A stretch of 64,000 nt of DNA from Azolla caroliniana (taxonomy: Eukaryota; Polypodiophyta): contig JBHGNT010000018.1 in NCBI GenBank assembly GCA_043228905.1, positions 186,001 to 250,000 of the forward strand. Direction: 5' to 3'. The notes under the pieces are model-generated. The model made no database searches and was not told the DNA's origin. It was given only the letters and a program-made list of their open reading frames with translations. The position numbers and the translations under genes are program-made. Every line of letters begins with the position of its first letter. The first letter of the stretch is position 1. Shown here piece after piece: positions 1 through 13,679 of the stretch.

Positions 1-2392
1 TTGCAAGAAACAATAAGCTGGAAAAACCACAATTGCATCAGAAAAAGGCAATGCAAATAAATATTGGAGGTAAAGAGATTACACCCTAGTGAATTGTTGT
101 GTGTCCTACACATCAACTTTGGCTTAATTATATATGCAAAGGTTGGTGGTGCAACATGTAAGGCATGAAAAACCCTTATAAAATAGGCATTGGGCTTTTT
201 GCTTTTACTCATTACATATTATGTTATTGTGAAGATAATAATGGCCAACAAAATTGCAAAAGGTACTCGTGAGTCGTGTTGCATGATCAATGGATTGCAA
301 ATATACAAAAAATGAGAGAGATGTTGATTGGAATGAAATATTTTCTTGCATACATTATTTAATGAGAGAGACTTACTGATAAAGTAGCACCGTAACATGT
401 GATTGGGGACTACCGCCTTTTTTTTAAGTCCCAAAATCATAAGTAGCCTCAATAAATCAATCAAAAGGCAGCCTCCATTCAATTACGGAACAAAAAGATA
501 GACTAACCATTTGCTCTATTACAAAACTGTAATTGTAAGGTGCCTAAGAACCCTCTTCAATGCGCAACGAAAACAACCGTCCTTACGTTACAGTATGGAC
601 AATAGTTAGGTAGTTGTTTAGTAATCAATCTTTACCTTGCACTTTCCAATCTTCCTTGAATAACTTGTGCCTTAGGACTATACACAAATGTACGTGAATC
701 CCAATTCAATATAATTTAGTGTCTTCTCAACAAAGGTTTCAATTGCACACTCCAACTTAATATGTTAAATGAAGTTTTGATATTTGTGAGAGTCTAATCT
801 AGAGTAAGGAGCATAATGTAGTGTGCATTGAGATTAAGCAAATATGCCATTTTGTCACAAAATTGTTCGAAAGTTGTGAAAAGCAATACGAATTAACACA
901 TGCTTCGATTGAAGTCTTTTATGTACAATATATGTAGAAAAATGTCATCGTTATTGTGGACATATTAACTCTTTGCCACTATGCAATGACCAAACACCTA
1001 CAACTGAAAATATCACACGAGAAGGTTAACATATATCATGGCAGACTAAGCACATTTGGCTAACATTACACAACATTTATGGCTAACATGAGACATCAAT
1101 CGTGCCTAACATGTTGGGATGACACTTTTTTATTATTATGTTGAAAGTTATATACAAATATGTATTATATGTGTAATTCTAATGCACATATATTGTGACT
1201 TGTGAGATACATTTATGATTATCACTCAGAGGATCTCACTTTCCTTTGTTGTTTGTGGATGCAAGTTTGACAATCGAATATGGGAAACTAGTTGACTTAG
1301 TTGAATGTGTCAAGTACATTATGATAGTCTTGTGATTATGAATACAAGGTGGCCAATGTTGGCTAGCAAGTGATAGGTTTGAATAAGACCAAGATGATGA
1401 TAGACTAATGTCATGTTTGAACTAGACGGCAAGTCAAGTTTGTGTTTAGTATGAGTTGGATGAAATCAACTCAATGCCAAGATTGAGATAAATAATGAAA
1501 CCAAGTATGTGTTAAGGCGAAATACCATAAGAAAACTGAAGGCAAAGCATGCCCTTTCCCAGGTTGAAGAATGTATGAAATTTATGATGAGAACGTAATT
1601 AACCCATAACAAAGCTATATGCGTGCTCATAACAAGGTTGGGCTTGGACATAAAGCTAGGCCTTAGTCTTTTTAGTCACAGGGAGGTCAATATCAATGTC
1701 TAATAAGATAGATAGAAAGATATATATCTTTTTAAAGCTCCACGGAGGACTGATTACACTCTAAGAGATGAGGCATAACCAACAACTCTCTTAATGTTAT
1801 GACTTTAATGATATAGTGGAGACCACCAAGCCAACAAACGGAGAGAAGTCAAACGTAAGTAGGTGAAGTATCAAAGTTGAGGTTGGTCAATGTGACGGCG
1901 AAGTAAGAACAAAAGGTAGCGAAGGCAATGAAAAGGTCAAGCGAGGGCCGATTGTGGAGGTCAAGTTTAGACGAGAGAGGCAGTGTGCGTGTGTGTGTGT
2001 GTGTGGGGTAAGGTAAATAAGGCTAAGGACTTGACCAATATTTTTCTATTCCTTTTATTGGGGGAGGGTGCCATGCATGTATGATGCCATAATGATTGTA
2101 ACTGACATACATCATCTCTCTAGATTCTATCCCCCCCCCCTCTCTCTAGACCGTCCTACTGAGACACTCTGTTCTCTCTATCTCTCTCTCTCCACTCATC
2201 TACCCCTTTCAAATTCACTCTACCAAATCTCCATGAAACCTGAAGAAAGAAGAGGTCCCCAAAGAAGAAGAAGAAGAAGAAGACGGAGAGGGAAAAAAGG
2301 TCGCCATAGCTAATTCGGAGCTTGTTACTGGTATTGTGTTGCACTATGGTAGCTCTTCAAGACTATAATCTTTCAAAGCATCTGATGTGATC
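1..2392. other. Intergenic region, no gene seen
   Basis: AT-rich DNA with no convincing coding region; the short open frames here have no family resemblance. It contains one SINE copy (1716-1834), a GT microsatellite near 1987-2006, a CT-rich stretch at 2130-2210 and an AAG/AGA run at 2262-2283. The last three are typical of a plant 5' leader and probably belong to the receptor kinase transcript that follows. Confidence 0.6.
1716..1834 (-). mobile_element. tRNA-derived SINE, copy A
   Basis: Read on the minus strand it begins TTGGCTTGGTGGT (A-box-like) and ends in an AT-rich segment with GATATATATC. Copies at 29972-30106 and 37393-37540 share the same head, middle and tail, so this is a dispersed family. 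This copy is the most diverged and its B box is weak. It is non-coding and would depend on LINE machinery for movement. Confidence 0.6.
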
Positions 2393-5300
2393 ATGTCTAA
2401 GCTTCGTCTTCTTCATTATCATCCCTTGCTACTACCAATAGTAACCCTAACCTTAGTTTTTGATCTTTCTTCTCATTGCAATGGGCTCAATCCAAAGCAA
2501 AAATGTGGGAATCTGGACATAATTTACCCATTTTGTGTAAAAAACTCGAGTTGTGAAGATAGAAAACCTTTCCATGGCATGGAAAACTATGAACTTGAAT
2601 GTGATTCCGAGAGAGCGTGGATAAGCTTATACTCGCACCACCGACAACAACAGCCACAACGATATGAGGTTCTTGGTCTTGGGCCAGAAATGATTCGAAT
2701 AAACCCCCTTCATGGAAATGATGATGATTGTGGATCAAACAACTTGCATTCATTCAACCTCACTGATACCCCCTTTAGACTCTCCACCTACAATATCCTC
2801 CAACTGTATAACTGCTCGCAAGAATGTTATAATTGCACTATCCCTCTGAGCTTAAATACAAGTACTAACCCTAATTGCTCGACATTGCCACATCAAAAGA
2901 TGTGCTGCGAAGTGCTTGACAATTCACCCTATTGGGGACCATTTTTCAACAGGTTTCCTTCTTCGCAATCATCAGATTTCAATAGTTTGCATTCGTCCGG
3001 ATCAGATTTCACCAGTGGATTTACGAGTCTAGAGAACTACACTCTTTTGTTCGGGTGCTCAGTATTCACGTCTTGGGCATATTCTACTCATGCTCAAGAC
3101 TCTTCTTTCAATGCTGAGTTCGGGCTTAATCTTGACTGGTATCTTGAGGGGCCATGTTCGTGCTCTTCCAATTCGAAATGTATCGAAAGGCCAGGCGTGA
3201 TAGGGTTTAATTGCCAATGCAATCCGCCTTATTCGGGTGATGGATATGTTCAATGTCTCCAAGGTAATTCATCTGCATACATTATTAGGAAAACTGCAAA
3301 TGTTCGACTATGTAAAACCTTTTATAACTATGTGTTGCTTTTGTAAAATCTCTGAAATGTGGTGTTCTTGTCCATTTTCAATCGCAGGATCAACCAATCG
3401 GCACCAAGGAAAGAAAGCACATGTTTTCGGAGTATTCGAATCCACTGTGTTTTTGGCTGGTAAAAATCGTAGAATATATTATGAGTATACTTCTTAGGGT
3501 TTAATTAAAGCCTAGAGCAACCCCCCTTAGGATGATGTCACTCTGATTTTTTTAAAGAAGCAACAGTGTATGTTTACTATTTTATAAATAATAATTTAAA
3601 AGAAACCAGGAAGTGTCTTATATTGACAGAATGTGTGAATATATAAATAGTCATTACAAAGGCGTTACATTATGTACTCAAATGAATTAAGGTTCATATT
3701 AATATTACAGGAATCCTTGTGAATTCTCTGAATACCTACGAATTAGGGTTCACCATCACAACCAATATATTTACGACTTGTAAAATTTAAATGAGAGTTA
3801 TGAGAATACAGATAACTATATTTTCGTAAGGGTTAATAAAGGTTAGGTCTATGTTCAGAGTCCAGACCATAGATGTTTATGCTAGGTTAATGGGAGACCT
3901 ATATCTAGATCCATGGGACTTATGGGTGGTAAAACGCAAAAATGCACGATGGTCAGTCATATACATAGCTATGGTGTTAGAGGTTAATTGTACTACACTA
4001 GAGGTGTTAGACATTTTCCATTTAGGTAAGAGCCTACTTTCCCTCATGCTTCCACAATGCTCAAGATAATGAGATTTCTGCATGGGAGACTCGGTATATC
4101 TATCCAGATATGTACTTGAGGCTCATTATAGCATTAGGTGCGAATTGAAATGTGGAAATCAATAAGTGGGAAACTGTCTAAGACTTCTCTTTTTAAGTTC
4201 CTGTCTATATATAGCTTGGTCATCGAGAGTGTAAATAAGTTTATCCATCCAACTGGTAAAGGGTGTACTCTAGTCCTTAACTTAATTATTTAGTTATGAA
4301 ACTCTCCTGTTTTTGTAGAATCTATGGCGTATGGCAGCTTTCTTTCTTTCTTTCTTTCCAAGGTGTTTTGTAAAACTGAAGAGGGGTTTAAATTTGGACA
4401 GGGGTGATTACAGCAGCTTTCATCATCGGAGCTGCAGTGATAATAGGGGCGATGCTATTACGATGGAGGAAGGAGGAAAGGTGCGACGAAATGAAGAGAA
4501 GGATGGCAGAGAGGAAAGGGGATTTAAACATGTTTCGAGGTCTCTTGTCTGGGTTGGAGTTGTTCTCTTACAAGCAACTTCATAAAGCAACAAAAGGCTT
4601 CTCACCAAATGAGAAGCTGGGGAACGGCGCCACGGGAGCCGTGTATTCGGCGAATCTCGAAGATGGACGTAGAGTAGCCGTGAAGAGACTCCATCATTTT
4701 CACACCCAAATCGGCTACAAGCAAATGGTCAATGAGCTTAGTGTGCTTTGCACTGTCAAGCATAGGAATCTAGTTCGGCTTTTTGGTTATTGTGTTGAGT
4801 CCTCAGAGCCATTGTTAGTTTTCGAGTTTGTTTCCAATGGAACTCTGGCCGAACATTTGCAACGAGAGAGGGGAGAAGGGCTAAGTTGGTTCACACGCCT
4901 TGCCATTGCAGCAGAGACTGCCGATGCCCTAGCTTATCTCCATTCCATGACCCCGCCCGTGCTTCACAGAGACGTGAAGTCTCGCAATATATTGCTCGAC
5001 CACGAGTTCAACACCAAAGTCGCCGATTTCGGGCTCTCCCGTATCGGAACGATCCCCTCTTTAGAATGTTCCCACATCTCAACTGTTCCACAAGGTACTC
5101 CAGGCTATCTAGACCCTGATTACCATCAGAATTTCCATCTTTCAGATAAAAGCGATGTGTATAGCTTTGGAGTTGTCCTTATTGAGATCATAACATCCCT
5201 GAAACCAGTTGATTTCTCAAGGGAGAAGAAAGAAGTGAACCTTGCAGCTCTGGCTGTTGCAAAGATAGGCAGCGGGCGGTTAGATGACATAATTGATAAG

Positions 5301-5603
5301 TCATTGCAAGCTCATCGAAGGTCGAGTGTGAAAGCAATGGTGCAAAGGGTTGCAGAGCTCGCATTCCGATGCTTGGCTTACGATAAGGACGTGAGGCCTT
5401 GCATGAGAGAGGTCTTGGAGGAGTTGCTCCTCATTCGCGGCTCGGTGCCATTTTCTATGGTTGATATAGATGAGAGTGAATCCGGATGTTCGCTGTCATC
5501 GTTAGAGGAGGATCACTTCTTGTTAGCAAAAAAGACCACATCATCGTCCTCAGATGCCACACCCAGAACTGACAGCAAGGACTCTTCTTCTCTGGATGCT
5601 TAG
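2393..5603 (+). CDS. Wall-associated receptor kinase-like protein (WAKL14/21 type)
   Basis: Two exons, 2393-3263 and 4402-5603. The junction falls in phase 1 and restores a Gly codon, giving about 690 residues. Exon 1 encodes a hydrophobic signal peptide, a cysteine-rich GUB_WAK-type extracellular region with many N-glycosylation sites, and an EGF-like segment near residues 255-290. Exon 2 starts directly with a transmembrane helix (about 292-310), then a cytoplasmic Ser/Thr kinase. The kinase has a glycine loop LGNGATGAVY, catalytic Lys385, HRD at 479-481 (an RD kinase) and DFG at 499-501, so it looks catalytically intact. The start ATG at 2393 places the signal peptide correctly. Family members sit in the plasma membrane and are thought to sense wall pectin or pathogens. 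The 1.1-kb intron is a typical WAKL arrangement. The C-terminal tail is Ser-rich. The exact subfamily is an inference. Confidence 0.9.
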
Positions 5604-7843
5604 GTTGTGATTCATGCGAGATATTATGCTAACACATGACTTATAAAAAAAGCGCAAAGGTTATGCCCATTGCAATGTGGCTTTTGGATTTCCCTTGAGA
5701 TGATGATTGATGAATGTTGTATCATAGTAATTTTAGCGTTAATCTCAAAATTTCAACAAGTACACCACATTCTTGGTGTGAAAGAATCATCATCATTCGT
5801 TGAAGATCACATATGACCAATTGATTCTAAAACCACTTTACCCATCAGTGTAATATAGTTGCGACTGTCTCACTGGAAGTGTTTATTTATTATACAGGGA
5901 TTCATCATTTTTGCATTGTAATAATCTCCGTATTGTATATTCTTCAAAGTACATGTGTCAAGCTTAACAATGCGTTAAAACTTCCTTTCCAAAATACACC
6001 TTCGCGCACTCATTGATGCCAAATTTGAACCTCTCCTTTGAGAACCATCATTTTCATCTGTTCTACCCGTTCTCTGCTGGCATAAGGGGGAGAAAGGTTA
6101 TATTGCCATCTTGCGCATGCAAAATTCTCTCATACTTGAACATGGGACTCTGGAGTTTAGTTACACCTTGCGCGAAGCTAGATGCCACTTTGTGTAGAGT
6201 TTCCATTGGCACCAAGAAGGAATAACAATACCTCCATCTGCCATTTAACCATCCGTCACTTCTGGCCTTGGATGTCCAATGTGACGCTTTTAAAGATATT
6301 CAAACACCACCAAAATCTTTATTTCCAAAGCTGTCATAAGGTGACTCACAAATTTATCTATTATATCTACATGTCAACCCTTTGCGTTGCATGAACAATA
6401 ATACACCAAGCCAAACCCCTTGCCCCATCTTGAAGCACTTCAACGTAAATGCAGCCAAAACAAGTCATGATTGCGTTGATTGACCTTGCTAAGAGCCGCC
6501 CATTGAAGTGAGAGGTGGGGGGGAGGGCATCGCCATATAAGATGCCATGATTACACATTCCAAAGAATATTGAGCTAGTAAATTTAAAGACATTGGTTTG
6601 CTCGTATCTTTAGCATCATTTGGTTGTTTCAGATTTTAATACCAAACAATTTGAAGAAATGGTATGATGTGCTACAATTTACAGGGAACGTCCTGCATTT
6701 TGTAAGAGAATTTGGACACTCATCTGAAAGATACATATATGGATATTGTTACAAAAGTGTAGGCACCACAATAAATTAAAGAGACAAATCACAATTTGTT
6801 TTGTGGATTACAGTAACAAGATTAGGGGATGAAGTCTTCAAAAACCTCACAAATTTGAGGTAATGTTATACCCTTAATGTTGTGTGTATATGGGCATTCA
6901 CACATATGTTTTCTATACATTAAGTTTACAAAAACCTCTCCTTAAAGGTCAGAAACACTTACGTTAGTCCGGGTTGATCCCTATCGATGATTTAAACAAA
7001 AAGATTTATGTTGGTTACACTTATGATGATAAAGATCTTGGGCACAAGATCGATGGCAAAAATGGAAAATCTTTTCAGTTCTAAAAGCAAAACTTGGAAA
7101 TTTGGTGTTAGGGTTTACAGACAATCTTTACATAATTTCAGATAGTTCATTTGACTATCTGGGGGTATGGCTGTGCCTCTGGGCGTCATATTTTCAGGTA
7201 ATATGGACATTTCTAATCATATTCACTTTCACCATACTGTTTTTGAAATTATATCCTATTTTTAGTTTTTCTTTGAGGCAAGACTCATGCTATTCTTCCT
7301 CTTAGATAACTCATTTAGAATTTGTATCAACACCATTGGGATTCAGCTAGAGCAAATTATTTTGTAACTCATGTGCAGAGGAATCTTGTAACTGACTTTT
7401 CTTGGCCCTCAAAATTTGGAAGGAGATATGAACCACATGCAAGCTGATCACTTAGTTGACCTCACATTAATGTTCCTATCAGTAGAGACTCATTTTGCCA
7501 AAAGCATCTTTACAATTCATAACACCATTGCCAATCAACCATAAGAAACACTGTTGTAACGTGTGTCCAGAAGATTCTTGTAACTGATCTTCTCCTAATA
7601 TTAGACTTGTTCATGTCTGACTTGGTTGTCATGCCAATATAAACTTTTAAATTCTTTGGTTCATTGTAAAAAACACATCTCTCTTCAGGTATAAAATAGG
7701 AAATTCCATTCTGGACAGGATAAATAAACATGTATTAACTATGGAGTCTAACAGATGTAAATCGATTTTTCCTACAATCAGATGATAACCTGTAAAGCGG
7801 TTCATGCAAGCTGACTTCATACTTAATACGCAAAGTAGACCAT
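5604..7843. other. Intergenic region between convergent genes
   Basis: This holds the 3' ends of the receptor kinase (+) and the TPR gene (-). No conserved coding region or recognisable repeat family was seen. Short open frames are scattered and unconserved. Confidence 0.6.
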
Positions 7844-10089
7844 TTAGTTCGGTGGCTTTGAGTCATCATTTCTCATTCTGTTCTTTGCTTCTTGTAAGTA
7901 TTCTTTAAGAATCTCCTCAGATTCTTCTAAAGAAACCATGGTCTCCACACCTTTGTTTTCCTGTATAGATTTTACCACAAATTTCTGACACTCCACTGCT
8001 TCATCAAACCTGCAGCATGAATATTAATTTGCACAGGATGGGCGGTGAGGATAAGAGATTATAAACAAATTTAACGGAGTAAAATAGTATCGGTACCATA
8101 AATAAGTGCTAGTTACCTTCCAAACACACTATACATATTTGCAAGGTTACTATGTACAGATATTGTAAGTGCATCAACCTCCAAGGAATTTTGAGAGACC
8201 ACTTTCCTTGCAGCCTCAAACTGCTCCAATGACTGGTCAAGCTTCCCTACCTCTGAGTATGCAACTCCAAGATGGTTATAGACATCCAATAACTCTTCAC
8301 TTTCAGATCCATGGACACGCTTCTTTTTGGCAACTGAATTCTCTAAGTAAGGTAAAGCCTCGTCAATTTTTTCAATCTGAAGAAGCAAGAAGCCTATCTG
8401 CCCTTCTACATCTGCTCCAGCTGGTCTGGCTTGCCACTCAGAACACTGGTTAAATATTTCCAAGGCTTTCTTATATACAGATATTGCCTGATCGTACTCT
8501 TGTTGTCGCTGATGAACCAACGCAAGGCTTACCAAGCTTGACCCAATGTCTAAAGAACACTTTTGCTGTTCCAACGAAGTCAATGCCTTCTTGCAATACT
8601 TCATAACACTGTTGCCCCTCTTTAACATAGCAAAGCATCTTGCAAGCATAATGAATGCGTTTCCATGACAGAGACTTGTTTCAGCTGTGGCTTCAACAAC
8701 ATCTTTCAATCTCTTAATACATTCCTCATACTTTTCAAGCTGGAACAATGATTCAACTGAAGCCAGATCCATAGATGCGACCTCTTCAAACCTTCCTAAC
8801 CTCACAAGGATGGGTCTAACGATGTCATATTCACATAGAGCATCCTCAAACTCTTTAAGATCAAAGTAAACCATTGACATAAGTCTCCGTACATCTGCTG
8901 CTTGAGAAGAGTTTGTTCCATAGTAATTGTTATAGTTTTCCAACGCTTTAAAACAGAAAGATATTGCTTCCTCGGGGTCTTTTGCTTCTTTAAAAGCCTC
9001 CGCTGCTTGCAGATACGAAGCTCCAAGATTAGGGTTTCCTGGTTCCAGAACCTCTTCATGTATAGCAATTGCTTGCAGAAAATGGGGCAATGCTTCCTGA
9101 TACCGGCCAAGAGCCATCTTGCTTTGTCCAAGAAGAGCTTCGACTGCATGCCCAAGGGTCCATTTCTCATCTTCACCAATAGATATAATATTCGATTTCT
9201 TCAAAATCTCAAGAGCATGTTCTAGTTTCAGTACTGCTTCTTCGAAATCACCCATCTTGAAATGAGCATATCCAGTGACATGCAAGCATGATGCGTGCTC
9301 CCATGAAACTTCCAAAGGTTTGAATACCTTTAATGCTCTCTGTCCATATGACAGAATCTTTGCAGGGTCTCCGTCAGCAGCGTCACAAAATTCAGCTAAC
9401 CTCAAGCATGTTGTAGCTATCAAAGTTTCATATACATCTGGAGATGCTTCCATTCGGTTTAATAAATCTTCTAAATTCTTCAAAATCCCTCCACGAGAAA
9501 TCTGTGTTTCTGTTTCAAGCATTCTACCCCTAACTTGACCAGAATTCTCGCCTTTTCCATCCATTTCTTTAAGGATTGACGAGACATTATTAGCTTCTGT
9601 TGACTTCAAACTCCTTCCTTGCGATAGCTTTCTGTCTTTTTCATCCTCATCCCAAAGCTTCCCACTTTTTTCATCTTTGTCTTCCCAAAGTTTACCTTTG
9701 TTCCCGACTCCACAATTTCTCTCCCCGTTTCCATCCACGTCTTCACAGTTTGATAAGCTATTATTCCTAAAAGGTGATATATCGGATATGTTCTTTCTAG
9801 CAGAAGCTCCAACACAGAATCTTCTTTGATTCTTAAGATAGAATGAACTCTTCTTCTTTCCAACATTTCTCCATGGAACTAATTTATCCTGCATAGATCT
9901 TTCATCTACGTTTAGATTAAAACACATACCTCGAGTGGGATGTCTCGAGGAGGGAGTTCTGTCTCTTGCAAGGTTTCCATGGTCTGCTCCAAGCAGACGA
10001 CATCCTTGTAGAGTTGGACGATTACGGGCAATGAGACGCGATCGAGGAGAGGGAAAGATTGATCTAAGAAGGATGGCAGATATCCCCAT
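7844..10089 (-). CDS. Kinesin-light-chain-like TPR protein with N-terminal presequence
   Basis: Two exons on the minus strand, 10089-8117 and 8009-7844, joined in phase 2 through an Arg codon; about 712 residues. The N-terminus (first 50-60 residues) is rich in Arg and Ser and almost free of acidic residues, which suggests an organelle transit peptide. A charged low-complexity linker follows. From about residue 220 to 690 there are repeated TPR helices with the usual A/G/Y spacing (for example LGVAYSEVGKLDQSLEQFEA), arranged as in kinesin light chains. TPR arrays bind protein partners and have no catalytic role. The short second exon finishes the last helix and has a charged tail. The presequence separates it from the cytosolic KLCR/CMU proteins that stabilise microtubules, so the cellular role is unknown. 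Gene structure is confident. Confidence 0.88.
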
Positions 10090-10984
10090 TCTTTTTCCTC
10101 GTCAAAAATATAACAAAGCATACATACATATATATCGTCCGGTGAGTAATTAGCTCTGAAGGTTTTTCGGAGCCCTTCAAATAAATGCAAGGTATATATA
10201 CATATGTATACGTGTCTATTTACTAGTAGACTCCCGAGTAGTGGGAGACAATTCATGAACCTTTCCATAGACTAATGAACCTTGGGGGTTATATCATTAT
10301 TGGGCCATGGTGTATGCAAGGGGATATGTTGTAGGCTAATCTAGAAGGTTCATGCTAAGGGAGGAATCAATTTGATGCTCTTCAATAACCTTTTTGTTGG
10401 AAGATAAAAATTTTGCACTTGGAATTAAAGACCGTGTCAATGGTGGTATATTTGTCATGACTTATGTCATATTGTAGTTCCGAGTGTATTCATGATCACA
10501 CTTCACAAATATATACACAATTAATGATCACTGACTGTGTGGTGTATACCTGTCTTTATTACTTGGAGATCCTATATTGTGTCATTGCCTATACTATCTT
10601 CATCAGGTGCCTCGGAAGATTTTCATTTTTGGGTATGATATTAGAGAAATATTATCACTCTTCATTTATGTTAACACAAAGGTTTGTTTTGAAGTTCTCC
10701 ACATTAAGTGTAATAGGTAACATATGGTCACCATATACATACTTCAAAGAACAGATATTATTTTAATGATTAAATCCAAATGAATCTTTCAAGTCACCAT
10801 CAAAAGTATTTACAATGAGCAATTGAGGTCTATAGATCAATTCGCAAAGCCAACATGAAGCATGAATGGTAAACATGTTGCTCTACAAACTTGGTGTTTT
10901 GGGGCACCCATTGATGAATCTGTGAGTGCCTCCAATGACCTACTAGCATGAGTACTGCCTAAATAAGTGTTTAAAACATCCACA

Positions 10985-11049
10985 TTATCAAATAGTTGTT
11001 ACATGTGAAGTAAACCCTAAACCCTAAACCCTTATCAAATAGTTGTTAC
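10985..11049. repeat. Interstitial telomere repeat between direct repeats
   Basis: About three plant telomere units (CCCTAAA) at 11012-11031 lie between two identical 18-bp copies of TTATCAAATAGTTGTTAC (10985-11002 and 11032-11049). The arrangement is that of a small insertion flanked by a duplicated target, as expected from telomere-type sequence captured at a repaired double-strand break. Confidence 0.75.
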
Positions 11050-12442
11050 CCATTGCCAATTCATCCTTGTATTTGCCTTGAAAAAGTGAATTGTTGAAAC
11101 AATTGGCAGCTAGGTCATTGTCAAAGCTTTGTTATTTCTATGAAATTCACAATATTGTGAATCCTTTCTTTACATGCACAAAAATCATTTTCAAACTTTT
11201 CTTTTAGTTCTATATAGATTATGAAGATGTTCAAAATTTCAGAAGATTGAACATTTAAGCCAATTTAGTTCATGGGGAGAATAGGAGATGTGTATCGAGT
11301 CACACATATCTGCTTGAGATGCATAATCCCCCAAACAAGGCTATAAGCAATGAAAGTTACAATGCCCAATAAAAAATACCTGGCACACAAAAAAGAACTT
11401 ATTAAGGCCCTCACTACACAAGTTGAAAGAGATCTCGATAAGTACTGTAGCTTTAACACACATATATATTACATACATACCATAGAGGTGCCAAGTTTAC
11501 TGAAACATCAAGAAAAGAATATGGCCATCTACAACCAACAAAAGACTGTTAATAATTCCCCACTGACACAGAAAATTTCAATAATTCAAATACTCAAATT
11601 CAGATCTTTCCCCAATATGCACATGTAAAAACTTAGCCTTCGTTGTTCTATACCTTTGCCTACATATCTTGAAATAAATAATGATGTCCAAATTGTCCTA
11701 AAGTCAAGAATTGTCACCTTAATTCTTCCTGTTTCCTTGAAACAAAACTTTCAAGACTTGTCCTAAAGTAACAATTTTCAAGCATCAAAATGACACATGA
11801 CTTGGATAGCTTGGCTTGCCTCCCCTTTGCCACTCAATTTGCGGTAAGAATATGCATTGCAATTTTCACAAATCAAGTAAACTTAAGAGAGATAGTTACA
11901 TTAAACCATTACAACAACTATTAGTGCCACAAATCAAAATAAGCTTTCAGAGAATCAATCAAAATTACATGAGCTTTTACAATATTTGAACATTTTTATG
12001 TTTAATTCGGTGTAGGAAGTCTACAAGCAATGAAAATATCATCTTGGTCATCGTAGAACTCCCATGTGCCCTCATGATTCACTACCCAGAGTTGTTCAAG
12101 TTATTGTCAAAGCCTACATGTTTGAATCCCCATAGTACCCAACCCGAGAATGAGCTCTCTTGCTCGTTTTACAGTTTTTATGCATTCTCTTGCCAGATAA
12201 AACAAAATTTCGGATTTCAGCAAATTGAATGTGGACTTTTGATTTATATGCACACACTTCCTTAGCATTTCCCATGCACTGTAGCCCATCATTTCTTCTT
12301 AGTCTCCTTTAGCTTAGCAGGTCTTGAGCCCTTGCCCTTTTGTTGCTGATGGTGAGCTCTTCTAATATGAGCTATGCTTTGTTGCTGATTAAATATTTTC
12401 TGCTTTTCCATTCTTACATCCACTTCGAACAAAATCTCAAGC

Positions 12443-12818
12443 CTTTGTACAACATGCCCTTACTGCACTTTTCTCCCTTTGCCCATGCCATATCTTGACA
12501 TTGTCTTTGCATACTCTATACAAGAATACAACGACGACTTTTGACCCTTCATACTAGCTATGGTCTCTATCAGGATTTATCGGGATTCATAGTAGTAATG
12601 GTCTTTCTGTCAAGCAGAGTTATAGATTCCCTTTGTACAACATGCTCTTACTGCACTTTTCTCCCGTTGCCCATGCCATATCTTGACATCGTCTTTGCAT
12701 ACTCTATACAAGGATACAATGACAACTTTTGACCCTTCATACTAGCAATGGTCTCTATCAGGATTTATTGGGATTCATAGTAGTAATGGTCTTTCTGTCA
12801 AGCAGAATTATAGATTCA
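12443..12818. repeat. Tandem duplication, two units of 188 bp
   Basis: The segment beginning CTTTGTACAACATG at 12443 recurs at 12631 with only a few substitutions, continuing to about 12818. No gene overlaps it. Confidence 0.8.
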
Positions 12819-12902
12819 ATCTTCCCTTTATTCCAAATTTATTTGAGTTGAATCCATATGACTGGATGTTGGAAGGATGACTGACAGTTCCCCACAAGCA
12901 TT

Positions 12903-13601
12903 AGAGAGAAGGTGTTTACACTTTCCAAGGAGGTCTTTTATTGATATAAAAGTTTCACTTGTTTGTTTTACCAAGATAGAATCTCAAATTGAGTAGGGTT
13001 TTAGCCATATGACAATGGATTTTGCACTATGATATCGTTCAATCCATGAGGTCAACGTCTACAGTACTCCTGAAGTATAGCTTGTGGAGCCATGGCATAT
13101 GAGATAATCAACAAGATTCATGAGGAGAAGACAGCCTTCAAGGGTATTAACAATTTATTATCACCAAGTTCATGGAGCACTACATAGAAACACTTTATAC
13201 AAGGTGCCATTAATTGATAAGACACAATTTACATACATTCCCCCTAACAAAAATTGCACACAGGTCCTGGAGAGAAGGTGTATACACTTTATCCAAAGTA
13301 TGCATGGAGAGGGAGGACTATAAAATATTACTTTACTTCTACGGAGGTTTTCTAATGCTACAAAGTTTCACTTGTTTGTTTTACCAAGATAGAATGTCAA
13401 TCTGACTACGGTTTTCGGCATATGACAATGCATTTTTTCTATGACATTGTTCAACCAATGCCTCAAGATCTAAAGTTATACTCTTGAATAACCAATTCTG
13501 GGAACACAGCATATGAGAGCATCAACAAGATCCATGGGGAGAAGACAACCCGTCAAGCATACATTAGTTTACTGTCACTGAGTTCGTGGAACAATACATA
13601 A
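12903..13601. repeat. Diverged tandem duplication, unit about 360 bp
   Basis: A block starting with GAGAAGGTGT at 12903 recurs from 13269. Shared stretches include CACTTGTTTGTTTTACC and a later ATGAGA...ATCAACAAGAT segment. The copies differ by many substitutions and small indels, so the duplication is older than the 188-bp one just upstream. Confidence 0.7.
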
Positions 13602-13660
13602 AAACGGTACCAAAAGTGCCATTAATTGATATGGGCAAGCTCAGAGAAACACAAAACAAT

Positions 13661-13679
13661 ATATATATATATATATATA
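13661..13679. repeat. TA microsatellite
   Basis: An uninterrupted run of TA dinucleotides in the intergenic region. Confidence 0.9.

Noticed and set aside
2068-2313. 81-residue open frame ending in a poly-Arg run
   Set aside because: Translation of CT- and AGA-type simple repeats in the probable 5' leader of the receptor kinase.
8802-9179. Long alternative frames on both strands within the TPR gene
   Set aside because: Shadows of the TPR reading frame; no family resemblance, and the TPR repeats are continuous in the chosen frame.
11012-11031. Chromosome end or ancient fusion point
   Set aside because: Only three telomere units, flanked by an 18-bp duplication and ordinary DNA; a small captured insertion explains it better.
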